5,267 nt of DNA, taken from an uncultured Lachnospiraceae bacterium. Its GTDB lineage: Bacteria; Bacillota; Clostridia; Lachnospirales; Lachnospiraceae. The notes below the pieces were generated by a model. That model worked only from the letters and a program-made list of their open reading frames with translations. It did no database searches and was not told the origin of the DNA. The position numbers were made by a program, and so were the translations under genes. The number at the start of each line of letters is the position of its first letter. The first letter of the stretch is position 1. The stretch is from NCBI GenBank assembly GCA_910584115.1, contig CAJTYN010000194.1:1-5267 (forward strand), in the 5' to 3' direction. Below, piece after piece: positions 1 to 5,254 of this stretch.

Positions 1-1
1 G

Positions 2-121
2 TGGGAATATGACAGAGTGAACCCTGGGATCATAGACGGCCTGCTGGTCGCTGACTGGGATAATCTGTACAAGAGGATCATGGAGATGCGTGAAAAGGAA
101 GAGCTGCCGTTCGATCGATGA
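2..121 (+). CDS. C-terminal end of an upstream phage protein, possibly a RecA-like/AAA ATPase (5' truncated)
   Basis: An open frame enters from the left edge and runs 39 codons to a TGA at 119-121. It starts WEYDRVNPGI and ends with a charged tail, EKEELPFDR. No catalytic motif lies in the visible part, so function cannot be read directly. In many Firmicutes phages the gene just before DUF669 and a DEAD/DEAH helicase is a RecA-like NTPase (AAA_24/Sak4-like single-strand annealing ATPase). That gene order, and the short tail with an aromatic-rich LLVADWDNLYKRI stretch, make this the best guess. The gap to the next gene is only 21 bases, so the two are very probably in one operon. I am fairly sure this is a coding end; the product name is inference from context only. 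Confidence 0.6.
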   Translation, partial: WEYDRVNPGIIDGLLVADWDNLYKRIMEMREKEELPFDR

Positions 122-128
122 ACGGGAT

Positions 129-134
129 AGGAGG
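129..134 (+). promoter_or_regulatory. Shine-Dalgarno site that decides the start of the DUF669 gene
   Basis: A perfect AGGAGG lies just before two in-frame ATG codons, at 137 and 143. Only 2 bases separate it from the first ATG but 8 from the second, so 143 is the better start. Confidence 0.75.
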
Positions 135-142
135 ATATGAGG

Positions 143-589
143 ATGAGCATAGAGAGAGAAGAGATGGGCTGGGACGATCCGATACGGAATGAGGCAGGTT
201 TCATAGAACTGCCGGAAGGGGACTACGATTTTGTGATCGACCACTTTGATAGGGCGCGGTCCAGTGGGGAAGGGAAGCTGCCGCCCTGTGATATGGCAGT
301 CGTATATTTCAACATGACAGCACCTGATGGGCGGGAGGCGCAGATCCGTGAGAACTACCTCCTGCACCGGAGCCTGATGTGGAAGCTGGCCGAGCTGTTC
401 AAAGGGGCGGGGCTGATGCAGGAGGGAGATGAGGAGATCCCGCCTAAGTGGAACATGCTGCCGGGATGTACGGGACGTGCCCGTGTGATCCTGGTCCCCG
501 GCGTGAAGGATCCGTCAAAGAAGTTCAACCGGATTAAGGAGCTGTATCCGAAGAAGCTGAACAGCTTTAAGCCGGGGGCATTCTCATGA
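143..589 (+). CDS. DUF669 family phage protein
   Basis: A 148-residue protein, an ordinary length for the DUF669 family. Family-like features are an LPEGDY turn (residues 23-28) opening a beta-rich N-terminal half, a PPCDMA segment (47-52) where related proteins have a conserved cysteine, an ENYLL strand (70-74), a WKLAELF helix (80-86) followed by a GAGL turn, and a C-terminal NRIKELYP segment (129-136). No signal peptide or membrane segment is visible, so it should be cytoplasmic. DUF669 proteins sit in phage replication/recombination modules beside annealing ATPases and SF2 helicases. Their biochemical role is not firmly established; a single-stranded-DNA-binding or recombination-accessory role is a reasonable inference. 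The start at 143 was chosen over 137 because of Shine-Dalgarno spacing. The TGA stop overlaps the helicase ATG (ATGA at 586-589), which suggests translational coupling. The family call is from remembered motifs, not a search. Confidence 0.85.
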   Translation: MSIEREEMGWDDPIRNEAGFIELPEGDYDFVIDHFDRARSSGEGKLPPCDMAVVYFNMTAPDGREAQIRENYLLHRSLMWKLAELFKGAGLMQEGDEEIPPKWNMLPGCTGRARVILVPGVKDPSKKFNRIKELYPKKLNSFKPGAFS

Positions 590-2172
590 TGGACCTGAGG
601 CCATACCAGGAAGAAGCGATGGATGCCGTGCTAGATGAATGGAGGACGGGCAGGCGGAAGACCCTGCTGGTATTGCCCACAGGATGCGGGAAGACCGTCG
701 TGTTCGCCAAGATCGCGGAGCAGTGCGTCCGTGATGGCGACAGGGTGCTGGTGCTGGCGCACCGGGGCGAGCTGCTGTCCCAGGCAGCCGACAAGATCAG
801 GAAGGTGACGGGCCTGAGCAGCGCCATAGAGAAGGCCGGGGAGACCTGCGAGGGGAGCTGGTCCCGCATCGTGACCGGATCCGTCCAGACGATGATGAGG
901 GACAGGCGTCTGACCCGGTTCCCGGCGGATTATTTCGGGACCATCATCATCGATGAGGCCCACCACTGCCTGTCCAGCAGCTACCAGAAGGTCCTGGGGC
1001 ATTTTGATAGGGCGAAGGTGCTGGGCGTGACCGCCACGCCGGATAGGGGCGACATGCGGGACATGGGCGAGTATTTCGAGTCCCTGGCCTATGAGTACAC
1101 GATGCCCCGGGCGATCAAGGACGGATACCTGTGTCCGATAAAGGCGGCAACGATCCCGTTGAGGATAGATATAGCAAGCGTAGGTGTGCAGGCCGGTGAC
1201 TTCAAGACCGGCGACCTGGGCAGCGCCCTGGACCCGTACCTGGAGGACATCGCCAGGGAGATGAAGGGCTATTGTGAGGGCAGGAAGACGGTGGTGTTCC
1301 TGCCGTTGGTGAAGACCAGCCAGAAGTTCCGGGACATCCTGGAGCGGGAGGGCTTCCGGGCGGCGGAGGTGGACGGGGACAGCCGGGACAGGGCAGATAT
1401 CCTGCGGGATTTCGAGGCCGGGAGGTACGATGTGCTCTGTAACTCCATGTTGCTGACGGAGGGCTGGGACTGCCCGTCCGTGGACTGCGTGATCGTCCTG
1501 CGGCCCACGAAGGTGCGCAGCCTCTACTGCCAGATGGTAGGGAGAGGGACCCGGCTGTCACCGGGGAAGGACCATCTATTGTTGTTGGATTTCCTATGGA
1601 ACGTGGAACGCCATGACCTGTGCCATCCGGCCAGCCTGATCTGCCAGGACCAGGAGGTCGCCGCGCAGATGACCAGGGCCCTGGAGGCAGCGGGCGTCCC
1701 GATGGACATCGAGGAGGCGGAAAGGGCGGCATCCGAGGATGTGGTCGCCCAGCGCGAGGAGGCCCTGGCCAAGCAGCTGGAGGCCATGCGGACACGGAAG
1801 AAGGGATTGGTGGACCCCCTGCAGTTCGAGATGAGCATACAGGCGGAGGACCTGTCCGGCTATGTGCCCTCGTTCGGCTGGGAGACAGAGCCGGTCACTG
1901 AGAGCCAGGCGGCCACCCTGGAAAGGTTCGGCGTGTCCCCGGAAGGGGCTGGCTGTAAAGGGAAGGCAGACAGGATCATCGAGCGCCTGTACGAACGTCA
2001 GAGGGAAGGCCTGGCGAGGCCGAAGCAGATACGCCAGCTGGAGAGCCGTGGTTTCCAGCATGTGGGCACATGGACGTTCGAACAGGCCCACAGCATGATC
2101 AGCCGGATCGCGGCCAATGGCTGGCGGACGCCGAGGGGCATCGACCCCCGGGAGTACATACCGGGAGCATAG
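586..2172 (+). CDS. DEAD/DEAH-box superfamily 2 helicase
   Basis: A 528-residue cytoplasmic SF2 ATPase expected to translocate on or unwind DNA in phage replication or recombination. The helicase motifs are complete and in order: Q-type RPYQ (5-8), Walker A PTGCGKT (31-37), motif Ia LAHR (57-60), DEAH (123-126), motif III VTATP (148-152), motif V TEGWDCPSVD (291-300) and motif VI QMVGRGTR (316-323). The two RecA-like domains therefore span about 1-340. After them come a charged, probably helical or coiled segment (about 376-406) and two copies of a Q..L..G module (438-468 and 478-508). The start ATG at 586 overlaps the DUF669 stop; ATG 589 is an alternative. The only Shine-Dalgarno-like sequence is GGGGG at 574-578, so translation may depend on coupling. 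Gene order supports a replication or recombination role rather than restriction, because no methylase or specificity gene is nearby. The polarity and substrate of the enzyme cannot be read from the sequence. Confidence 0.95.
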   Translation: MMDLRPYQEEAMDAVLDEWRTGRRKTLLVLPTGCGKTVVFAKIAEQCVRDGDRVLVLAHRGELLSQAADKIRKVTGLSSAIEKAGETCEGSWSRIVTGSVQTMMRDRRLTRFPADYFGTIIIDEAHHCLSSSYQKVLGHFDRAKVLGVTATPDRGDMRDMGEYFESLAYEYTMPRAIKDGYLCPIKAATIPLRIDIASVGVQAGDFKTGDLGSALDPYLEDIAREMKGYCEGRKTVVFLPLVKTSQKFRDILEREGFRAAEVDGDSRDRADILRDFEAGRYDVLCNSMLLTEGWDCPSVDCVIVLRPTKVRSLYCQMVGRGTRLSPGKDHLLLLDFLWNVERHDLCHPASLICQDQEVAAQMTRALEAAGVPMDIEEAERAASEDVVAQREEALAKQLEAMRTRKKGLVDPLQFEMSIQAEDLSGYVPSFGWETEPVTESQAATLERFGVSPEGAGCKGKADRIIERLYERQREGLARPKQIRQLESRGFQHVGTWTFEQAHSMISRIAANGWRTPRGIDPREYIPGA

Positions 2173-2178
2173 GAGGGG
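2171..2178 (+). promoter_or_regulatory. Strong Shine-Dalgarno overlapping the helicase stop codon
   Basis: AGGAGGGG begins inside the TAG stop of the helicase gene (2170-2172). Its AGGAGG core ends 8 bases before the ATG at 2185, which supports that start and a shared transcript. Confidence 0.75.
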
Positions 2179-2184
2179 CAGCAT

Positions 2185-4371
2185 ATGGGGCAGCGGACAG
2201 ACCTATCAGTATTATTGGGCTATATAGACCCTACCGGGCTGACCTACCAGGAGTGGCTGAACGTGGGGATGGCGCTGGAGCATGAGGGCCATCCCGTGGA
2301 GGAATGGGACGCCTGGAGCCAGCGCGACCCCGGGCGTTACCATCCCGACGAGTGCGCCAGGAAATGGCGCAGCTTCCACGGCAGTGCCAGCCCCGTGACG
2401 GGAGGCACCATCGTCCATATGGCCATGGAGGCCGGCTGGGTGCCAGAGAGGAGCGATGGCCCGATGGACTGGGACAGTCCCATATCAGCAGATGATAGCA
2501 GGGCCTGCCCGGGGGATCCTACACCCACCAGCCCCGAGGGCCAGCTCATAAGGTACTTGCAGACGCTCTTCAGGCCTGACGAATATGTGGGGTATGTCAC
2601 GCAGAGCTGGGAGCAGATAGATGAGAAAGGTACCCAGTGGCTGCCCTGGAGAGGCAACTGCGACCGGACAGCAGGGCGATTGATAGATGCCCTGAAAGGA
2701 TGCAACGGGGATATAGGGGCCGTGATGGGTGACCACAGGCCCGAGGCAGGTGCGTGGATCCGTTTCAACCCGCTGGACGGAAGAGGACACGCGGACAAGA
2801 ATGTGACGGACTACCGTTATGCACTCGTGGAATCCGATGATATCCCGGTAGATGAGCAGATGGCCCTGATCAGGGAGCTGAGGCTGCCCGTGGCCTGTCT
2901 GGTACACTCCGGGAGGAAGAGCCTCCACGCCATCGTGCGGGTGGGGGCCAGGACCCCCGAGGAGTACGACAGGCGGGTGCGGCATCTCTATGAGGTCTGT
3001 ACAGAGAACGGGCTGAAGGTGGACACGCAGAACAAGAACCCGTCCAGGCTGTCCAGGATGCCGGGCATCATGCGCGGCGGGAAGGAACAGCGGCTGGTCG
3101 CCGTGGACATCGGCGAGAGGACCTGGGATGACTGGACCGCATGGATGGAGGGCGGGGATGATGACCTGCCGGAGCCGGAGAACCTGGGGGATGCCTGGGA
3201 CGATATGCCGGACCTGGCCCCCTGCCTGATCGAGGGCGTACTGCGGATGGGCCACAAGATGCTGATCTCCGGCCCGTCAAAAGCGGGGAAGTCCTACCTG
3301 CAGATCGGGCTGTGCATAGCCATAGCGGAAGGGCGGGGATGGCTGGGCTGGGGATGTGCCCAGGGGAAGCTGCTGTATGTGAACCTGGAGCTGGATCCCG
3401 CCAGCTGCCTGCACCGTTTCAGGGATGTATATGAGGCACTGGGCTGGGAGCCTGAGAACCTCCACAATATCGACATCTGGAACCTGCGTGGGAAGTCAGT
3501 CCCCATGGACAGGCTGGCGCCGAAGCTGATAAAGCGCGCTGCAAAGAAAGGCTACATAGCCGTGGTGATCGACCCGATCTATAAGGTCATCACCGGGGAT
3601 GAGAACAGCGCGGACCAGATGGCCCGGTTCTGTAACCAGTTCGACCTGGTCTGCACGGAGCTGGGGTGCGCGGTCATCTACTGCCACCACCACTCTAAGG
3701 GCTACCAGGGGGCGAAGAGGTCCATGGACAGGGCGTCCGGTTCGGGCGTGTTCGCCAGGGACCCTGATGCTCTGATCGACCTGACGGAGCTGGAAGTGAC
3801 GGATGCGCTCCTGAAGCAGGAAGAGGAAAAGCTGGCCTGCGGGGCCTGCCTGGAGTGGCTGGACCTGCACGGCAACGGCCTGGTGGAAGATATCCCGGAG
3901 GATGCCAGATACAGCAGCAGGGCCATCCTGGAGCACTGCAGGGGCCGCCTGGATGCATCCGGCCTGTCAGCATTAGAGGACTGCATCGAGACGGCCAGGG
4001 AGCGGGCGAGGCGGAAGACCGCATGGCGGATAGAGGGGACGCTCAGGGAGTTCCCACGTTTTGAGCCGGTCGATGTATGGTTCGACTACCCATTGCATGT
4101 GGTGGATGATGTCGGCGTGCTGCAGGACATCCAGCCGGGGGATGAGAAGCCCCCATGGCAGAAAAAGAAGAAGGCGCCGGAGGACGCCTGGAAGGAAAAA
4201 GAGAACGAGCTCAGGATGCAGTTCGGGTTCTGTGATGAGAAGGGTACGGGCCGGGTGCAGCTGGCGGAGCTCGTTGACGGCATGAAGAAGTCGACGAACA
4301 CTGTCAAGAGCTACATAAGGAGGCTGCCAGAGGAATTTAAGATAGAGAACGGTATCGTCATAAAGTTATAA
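2185..4371 (+). CDS. Multidomain phage replicative primase-helicase (PriCT-2-like, AEP-like primase, RepA-like ATPase, C-terminal winged helix)
   Basis: A 728-residue protein probably combining primer synthesis with replicative helicase activity. Residues about 9-82 resemble PriCT-2: YIDPTGLTYQEWLNVGMAL, then WDAWSQRDPGRYH and a KWRSF helix. Residues about 118-310 look like an archaeo-eukaryotic primase core, with a motif I equivalent VESDD (215-219), motif II SGRKSLH (242-248) and motif III around VD (279-280) followed by NPSRLSRMPG (285-294). A RepA/RecA-like (AAA_25-type) ATPase follows, with Walker A GPSKAGKS (363-370), Walker B IAVVIDP (458-464, Asp463) and a YCHHHSKG segment (499-506) like the histidine motif of RepA-type hexameric helicases. 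After a lysine-rich linker (about 656-676), residues 688-728 look like a winged helix-turn-helix. The start at 2185 has an ideal ribosome binding site. The gene lies between an SF2 helicase and an iteron-rich gap, as expected for a replication initiator or replisome core. Domain calls are from motifs seen by eye. Primase activity is the less certain part because motif I is E-x-D. Confidence 0.92.
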   Translation: MGQRTDLSVLLGYIDPTGLTYQEWLNVGMALEHEGHPVEEWDAWSQRDPGRYHPDECARKWRSFHGSASPVTGGTIVHMAMEAGWVPERSDGPMDWDSPISADDSRACPGDPTPTSPEGQLIRYLQTLFRPDEYVGYVTQSWEQIDEKGTQWLPWRGNCDRTAGRLIDALKGCNGDIGAVMGDHRPEAGAWIRFNPLDGRGHADKNVTDYRYALVESDDIPVDEQMALIRELRLPVACLVHSGRKSLHAIVRVGARTPEEYDRRVRHLYEVCTENGLKVDTQNKNPSRLSRMPGIMRGGKEQRLVAVDIGERTWDDWTAWMEGGDDDLPEPENLGDAWDDMPDLAPCLIEGVLRMGHKMLISGPSKAGKSYLQIGLCIAIAEGRGWLGWGCAQGKLLYVNLELDPASCLHRFRDVYEALGWEPENLHNIDIWNLRGKSVPMDRLAPKLIKRAAKKGYIAVVIDPIYKVITGDENSADQMARFCNQFDLVCTELGCAVIYCHHHSKGYQGAKRSMDRASGSGVFARDPDALIDLTELEVTDALLKQEEEKLACGACLEWLDLHGNGLVEDIPEDARYSSRAILEHCRGRLDASGLSALEDCIETARERARRKTAWRIEGTLREFPRFEPVDVWFDYPLHVVDDVGVLQDIQPGDEKPPWQKKKKAPEDAWKEKENELRMQFGFCDEKGTGRVQLAELVDGMKKSTNTVKSYIRRLPEEFKIENGIVIKL

Positions 4372-4379
4372 GATCGTAG

Positions 4380-4475
4380 GCGCCACAGCCTTGGTGACGC
4401 ACCGGTCCATGAGTGGCCGGAGGTAAAACGGCACGGGGCTGAAAAGATGGCCTCCCCAAAAAAGTGAGGGTGAGG
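4380..4475. other. Cluster of potential hairpins after the primase-helicase stop
   Basis: Three possible stem-loops can be drawn in tandem. The first pairs GCGCCAC (4380-4386) with GTGACGC (4394-4400), with one mismatch. The second pairs CCGG and CCA (4402-4409, one bulged T) with TGG and CCGG (4414-4420) around a TGAG loop. The third pairs CCTCCCC (4451-4457) with GGTGAGG (4469-4475), with one mismatch. None is followed by a T-run, so they are not standard intrinsic terminators. They could be a structured 3' end or part of an origin; pairing of short GC-rich arms by chance is a real alternative. Confidence 0.25.
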
Positions 4476-4536
4476 ATGCTGTCCCTGGAGGATGGCATGT
4501 AAGCGTCAGGCGCTGTACGGAGAGAGATATGGATAC

Positions 4537-4594
4537 TGTCAAGAACGGCTGTCAACTGTCAATAGTATGGATCGACAGCAGTGTCAACCATCAA
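4537..4594 (+). repeat. TGTCAA iteron module A
   Basis: Exact TGTCAA hexamers start at 4537, 4550, 4557 and 4582, with a near copy CATCAA at 4589. The steps are 13, 7, 25 and 7 bases. The last exact copy forms an imperfect inverted repeat with GACA at 4574-4577 (GACA-GCAG-TGTC). The first three hexamers, 26 bases in all, match module B at 22 positions with identical spacing, so the two modules look like copies of one functional unit. Iterons of this kind usually bind an initiator or regulator; the protein here is unknown. Confidence 0.7.
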
Positions 4595-4603
4595 AGATCG
4601 TTT

Positions 4604-4609
4604 TTGACG
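4604..4609 (-). repeat. Isolated inverted near-copy of the iteron (TTGACG)
   Basis: TTTTTGACG at 4601-4609 is the reverse complement of CGTCAAAAA, one base off the hexamer core and carrying the A-run seen after several module B copies. It stands between module A and the AT-rich stretch, in the orientation opposite to module A. Confidence 0.4.
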
Positions 4610-4620
4610 GATCGATACCG

Positions 4621-4680
4621 GATATATACGGAATATTCAGATAATACTAAGAACAGTAACAGAGTACATTGAAAACTATG
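4621..4680. other. AT-rich stretch between the two iteron modules (candidate unwinding element)
   Basis: Counting by hand, 43 of these 60 bases are A or T (about 72%), in a window whose genes are clearly GC-rich. The stretch includes GATATATAC, GGAATATTC and GATAATACT. It lies between module A and module B, the usual relationship of a DNA unwinding element to iterons in an origin. GATAAT (4640-4645) resembles a -10 box, but no -35 box sits at the right distance. Confidence 0.45.
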
Positions 4681-4692
4681 TGCCCCTGGGGG

Positions 4693-4753
4693 TGTCAAAA
4701 ACAGGTGTCAAGTGTCAAAAAAGTAGTTTTGATAGTTGACAGTGAGGTGTCAA
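4693..4753 (+). repeat. TGTCAA iteron module B
   Basis: Exact TGTCAA copies start at 4693, 4706, 4713 and 4748. The steps between the first three (13 and 7) repeat those of module A. Three of the copies continue into an A-run (GTGTCAAAAA type). In inverted orientation, TTGATA (4729-4734) and TTGACA (4736-4741) again stand 7 bases apart, a mirror image of the close pair at 4706 and 4713. TTGACA (4736-4741) and TGTCAA (4748-4753) form a perfect 6-base inverted repeat around a 6-base spacer. The module is denser and more A-rich than module A and leads directly into the palindrome that follows. Confidence 0.7.
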
Positions 4754-4824
4754 AAAAGGGGTATCAAAAACCCCTCTAAAGAGGGGGTTTTTGATAACAC
4801 CCCCCATTTTTGACGCCACACCTC
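4744..4824. repeat. Nested 81-base palindrome (cruciform-capable)
   Basis: Successive arms pair inward. GAGGTG (4744-4749) pairs with CACCTC (4819-4824). TCAAAAA (4750-4756) pairs with TTTTTGA (4807-4813), with CGCCA unpaired outside it. GGGG (4758-4761) pairs with CCCC (4802-4805). TATCAAAAACCCCTC (4762-4776) pairs with 4781-4796, with one bulged G, around a TAAA loop. That is about 32 base pairs. The arms include iteron-like copies in opposite orientation (TGTCAA 4748, TATCAA 4762, TTGATA 4791, TTGACG 4810), so a protein that binds the iterons would see a symmetrical site. The structure ends 17 bases before the resolvase Shine-Dalgarno. Confidence 0.65.
4766..4792. terminator. Possible bidirectional intrinsic terminator at the centre of the palindrome
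   Basis: A GC-rich stem, CCCCTC (4771-4776) with GAGGGG (4781-4786), closes a TAAA loop. It is preceded by five A (4766-4770) and followed, after one extra G, by five T (4788-4792), so it has terminator form on both strands. It could end the primase-helicase transcript. The T-run is short and the hairpin belongs to a larger palindrome, so an origin or operator role is an alternative. Confidence 0.45.
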
Positions 4825-4841
4825 GGGGCGCGGGATGATAG

Positions 4842-4846
4842 GGAGG
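4842..4846 (+). promoter_or_regulatory. Shine-Dalgarno site that decides the start of the resolvase gene
   Basis: GGAGG lies inside the open frame that begins at ATG 4835, so that upstream ATG is unlikely to be used. The next ATGs, at 4853 and 4856, lie 6 and 9 bases after it. Confidence 0.65.
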
Positions 4847-4852
4847 AGTGAG

Positions 4853-5254
4853 ATGATGGAGCCGATCAGTTTCTTCATGCCGATGGTGCCGCCGACCTGC
4901 ACGCACCAGGAGAAGCAGGTGAGGGTGGTCAGGGGAAAACCAGTGTTCTATGACCCGCCAGCCGTCAGGGCAGCGCGCCAGAAGCTGACAGCGCACCTGG
5001 CGCAGCATAGGCCGGAGGAGCCGATCGCTTCTGGGTGCAGTCTGTTCGTGCAGTGGTGTTTCCCGAGAGGGCGGCATGATCAGGGAGAGCGCCGGATCAC
5101 GAAGCCCGACACGGACAATCTCCAGAAGCTGCTCAAGGACTGCATGACGGCGGCAGGCTTCTGGAAGGACGATGCGCTGGTGGCAGAGGAGAGAGGGGGG
5201 AAATATTGGGCGGACCCGCCGGGGATCTATATCAGGATCGAGGGGCTGCCATGA
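4853..5254 (+). CDS. rusA: RusA family Holliday junction resolvase (crossover junction endodeoxyribonuclease)
   Basis: A 133-residue protein, close to the length of E. coli RusA (about 120). RusA enzymes are dimeric, metal-dependent nucleases that resolve four-way DNA junctions in the cytoplasm. The signature region is intact: KPDTDNLQKLLKD (84-96), then GFWKDDALVAEERGGKYW (102-119). Asp86, Asp88 and Asp107, with Lys92, fall at the same spacing as the catalytic Asp70, Asp72, Asp91 and Lys76 of E. coli RusA, so the enzyme should be active. The N-terminus (EPISFFMPMVPPTCTHQ) fits the family's first strand and proline-rich turn. ATG 4853 was preferred over 4835, which lies upstream of the GGAGG; 4856 is also possible. 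The gene follows the repeat-rich gap and its stop overlaps the next start. In this setting it would resolve branched intermediates made by replication and recombination. The gene symbol is by family, not orthology. Confidence 0.93.
   Translation: MMEPISFFMPMVPPTCTHQEKQVRVVRGKPVFYDPPAVRAARQKLTAHLAQHRPEEPIASGCSLFVQWCFPRGRHDQGERRITKPDTDNLQKLLKDCMTAAGFWKDDALVAEERGGKYWADPPGIYIRIEGLP

Larger units (their letters stand above)
4372..4852. other. 481-base intergenic region without a convincing gene; candidate replication origin and transcription boundary
   Basis: This gap separates the primase-helicase from the resolvase, in a window where the other genes abut or overlap. The first part (4372-4536) is GC-rich with several possible hairpins. 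The rest carries many TGTCAA hexamers, an AT-rich stretch and a large palindrome ending just before the resolvase ribosome binding site. Small open frames exist (4492-4644, 50 residues; 4529-4672, 47 residues), but they overlap each other and run across the repeats, and I recognise neither. I found no convincing sigma-70-type promoter in either direction. TTGACA-like -35 sequences are simply copies of the repeat and lack a properly spaced -10. Phage origins are often found next to initiator, helicase or primase genes and consist of iterons plus an AT-rich region, so an origin is the leading inference. Confidence 0.6.

Noticed and set aside
586..2172. The SF2 helicase as a restriction-system subunit (type I HsdR or type III Res).
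   Set aside because: At 528 residues it lacks an obvious nuclease domain. Its neighbours are phage replication genes, with no methylase or specificity subunit.
4372..4467. In-frame continuation of 31 codons after the primase-helicase TAA, hinting at stop readthrough or a truncated C-terminus.
   Set aside because: The protein already ends with a complete winged-helix-like segment, and no readthrough signal is visible. An open run of 31 codons in GC-rich DNA is expected by chance.
4358..4555. Minus-strand open frame of 65 residues across the gap.
   Set aside because: No ribosome binding site before its ATG, no motif, and it runs into the end of the primase-helicase gene.
4492..4644. Small open frame of 50 residues starting MACKRQALYG, in the same frame as the primase-helicase.
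   Set aside because: GGAGG abuts the ATG with no spacing, so there is no usable ribosome binding site, and the frame runs through the repeats.
4529..4672. Small open frame of 47 residues starting MDTVKNGCQL, with GGAGAG a few bases upstream.
   Set aside because: It lies across the iterons and AT-rich stretch, overlaps another frame of similar size, and has no recognisable motif. Its sequence is better explained by the repeats. Conservation in relatives would be needed to revive it.
4736..4764. TTGACA as a -35 box for the resolvase gene.
   Set aside because: The -10 position at 17-18 bases is GGGTAT or GGTATC, a poor match, and the TTGACA is an inverted iteron.
4537..4824. The repeats as a CRISPR array.
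   Set aside because: The repeat unit is only 6-13 bases, spacing is irregular (7, 13, 25 and more) and copies occur in both orientations. None of this fits CRISPR repeats and spacers.
4810..4839. TTGACG plus GATGAT as a promoter just before the resolvase.
   Set aside because: The predicted transcription start would fall in or after the Shine-Dalgarno sequence, leaving no usable leader.
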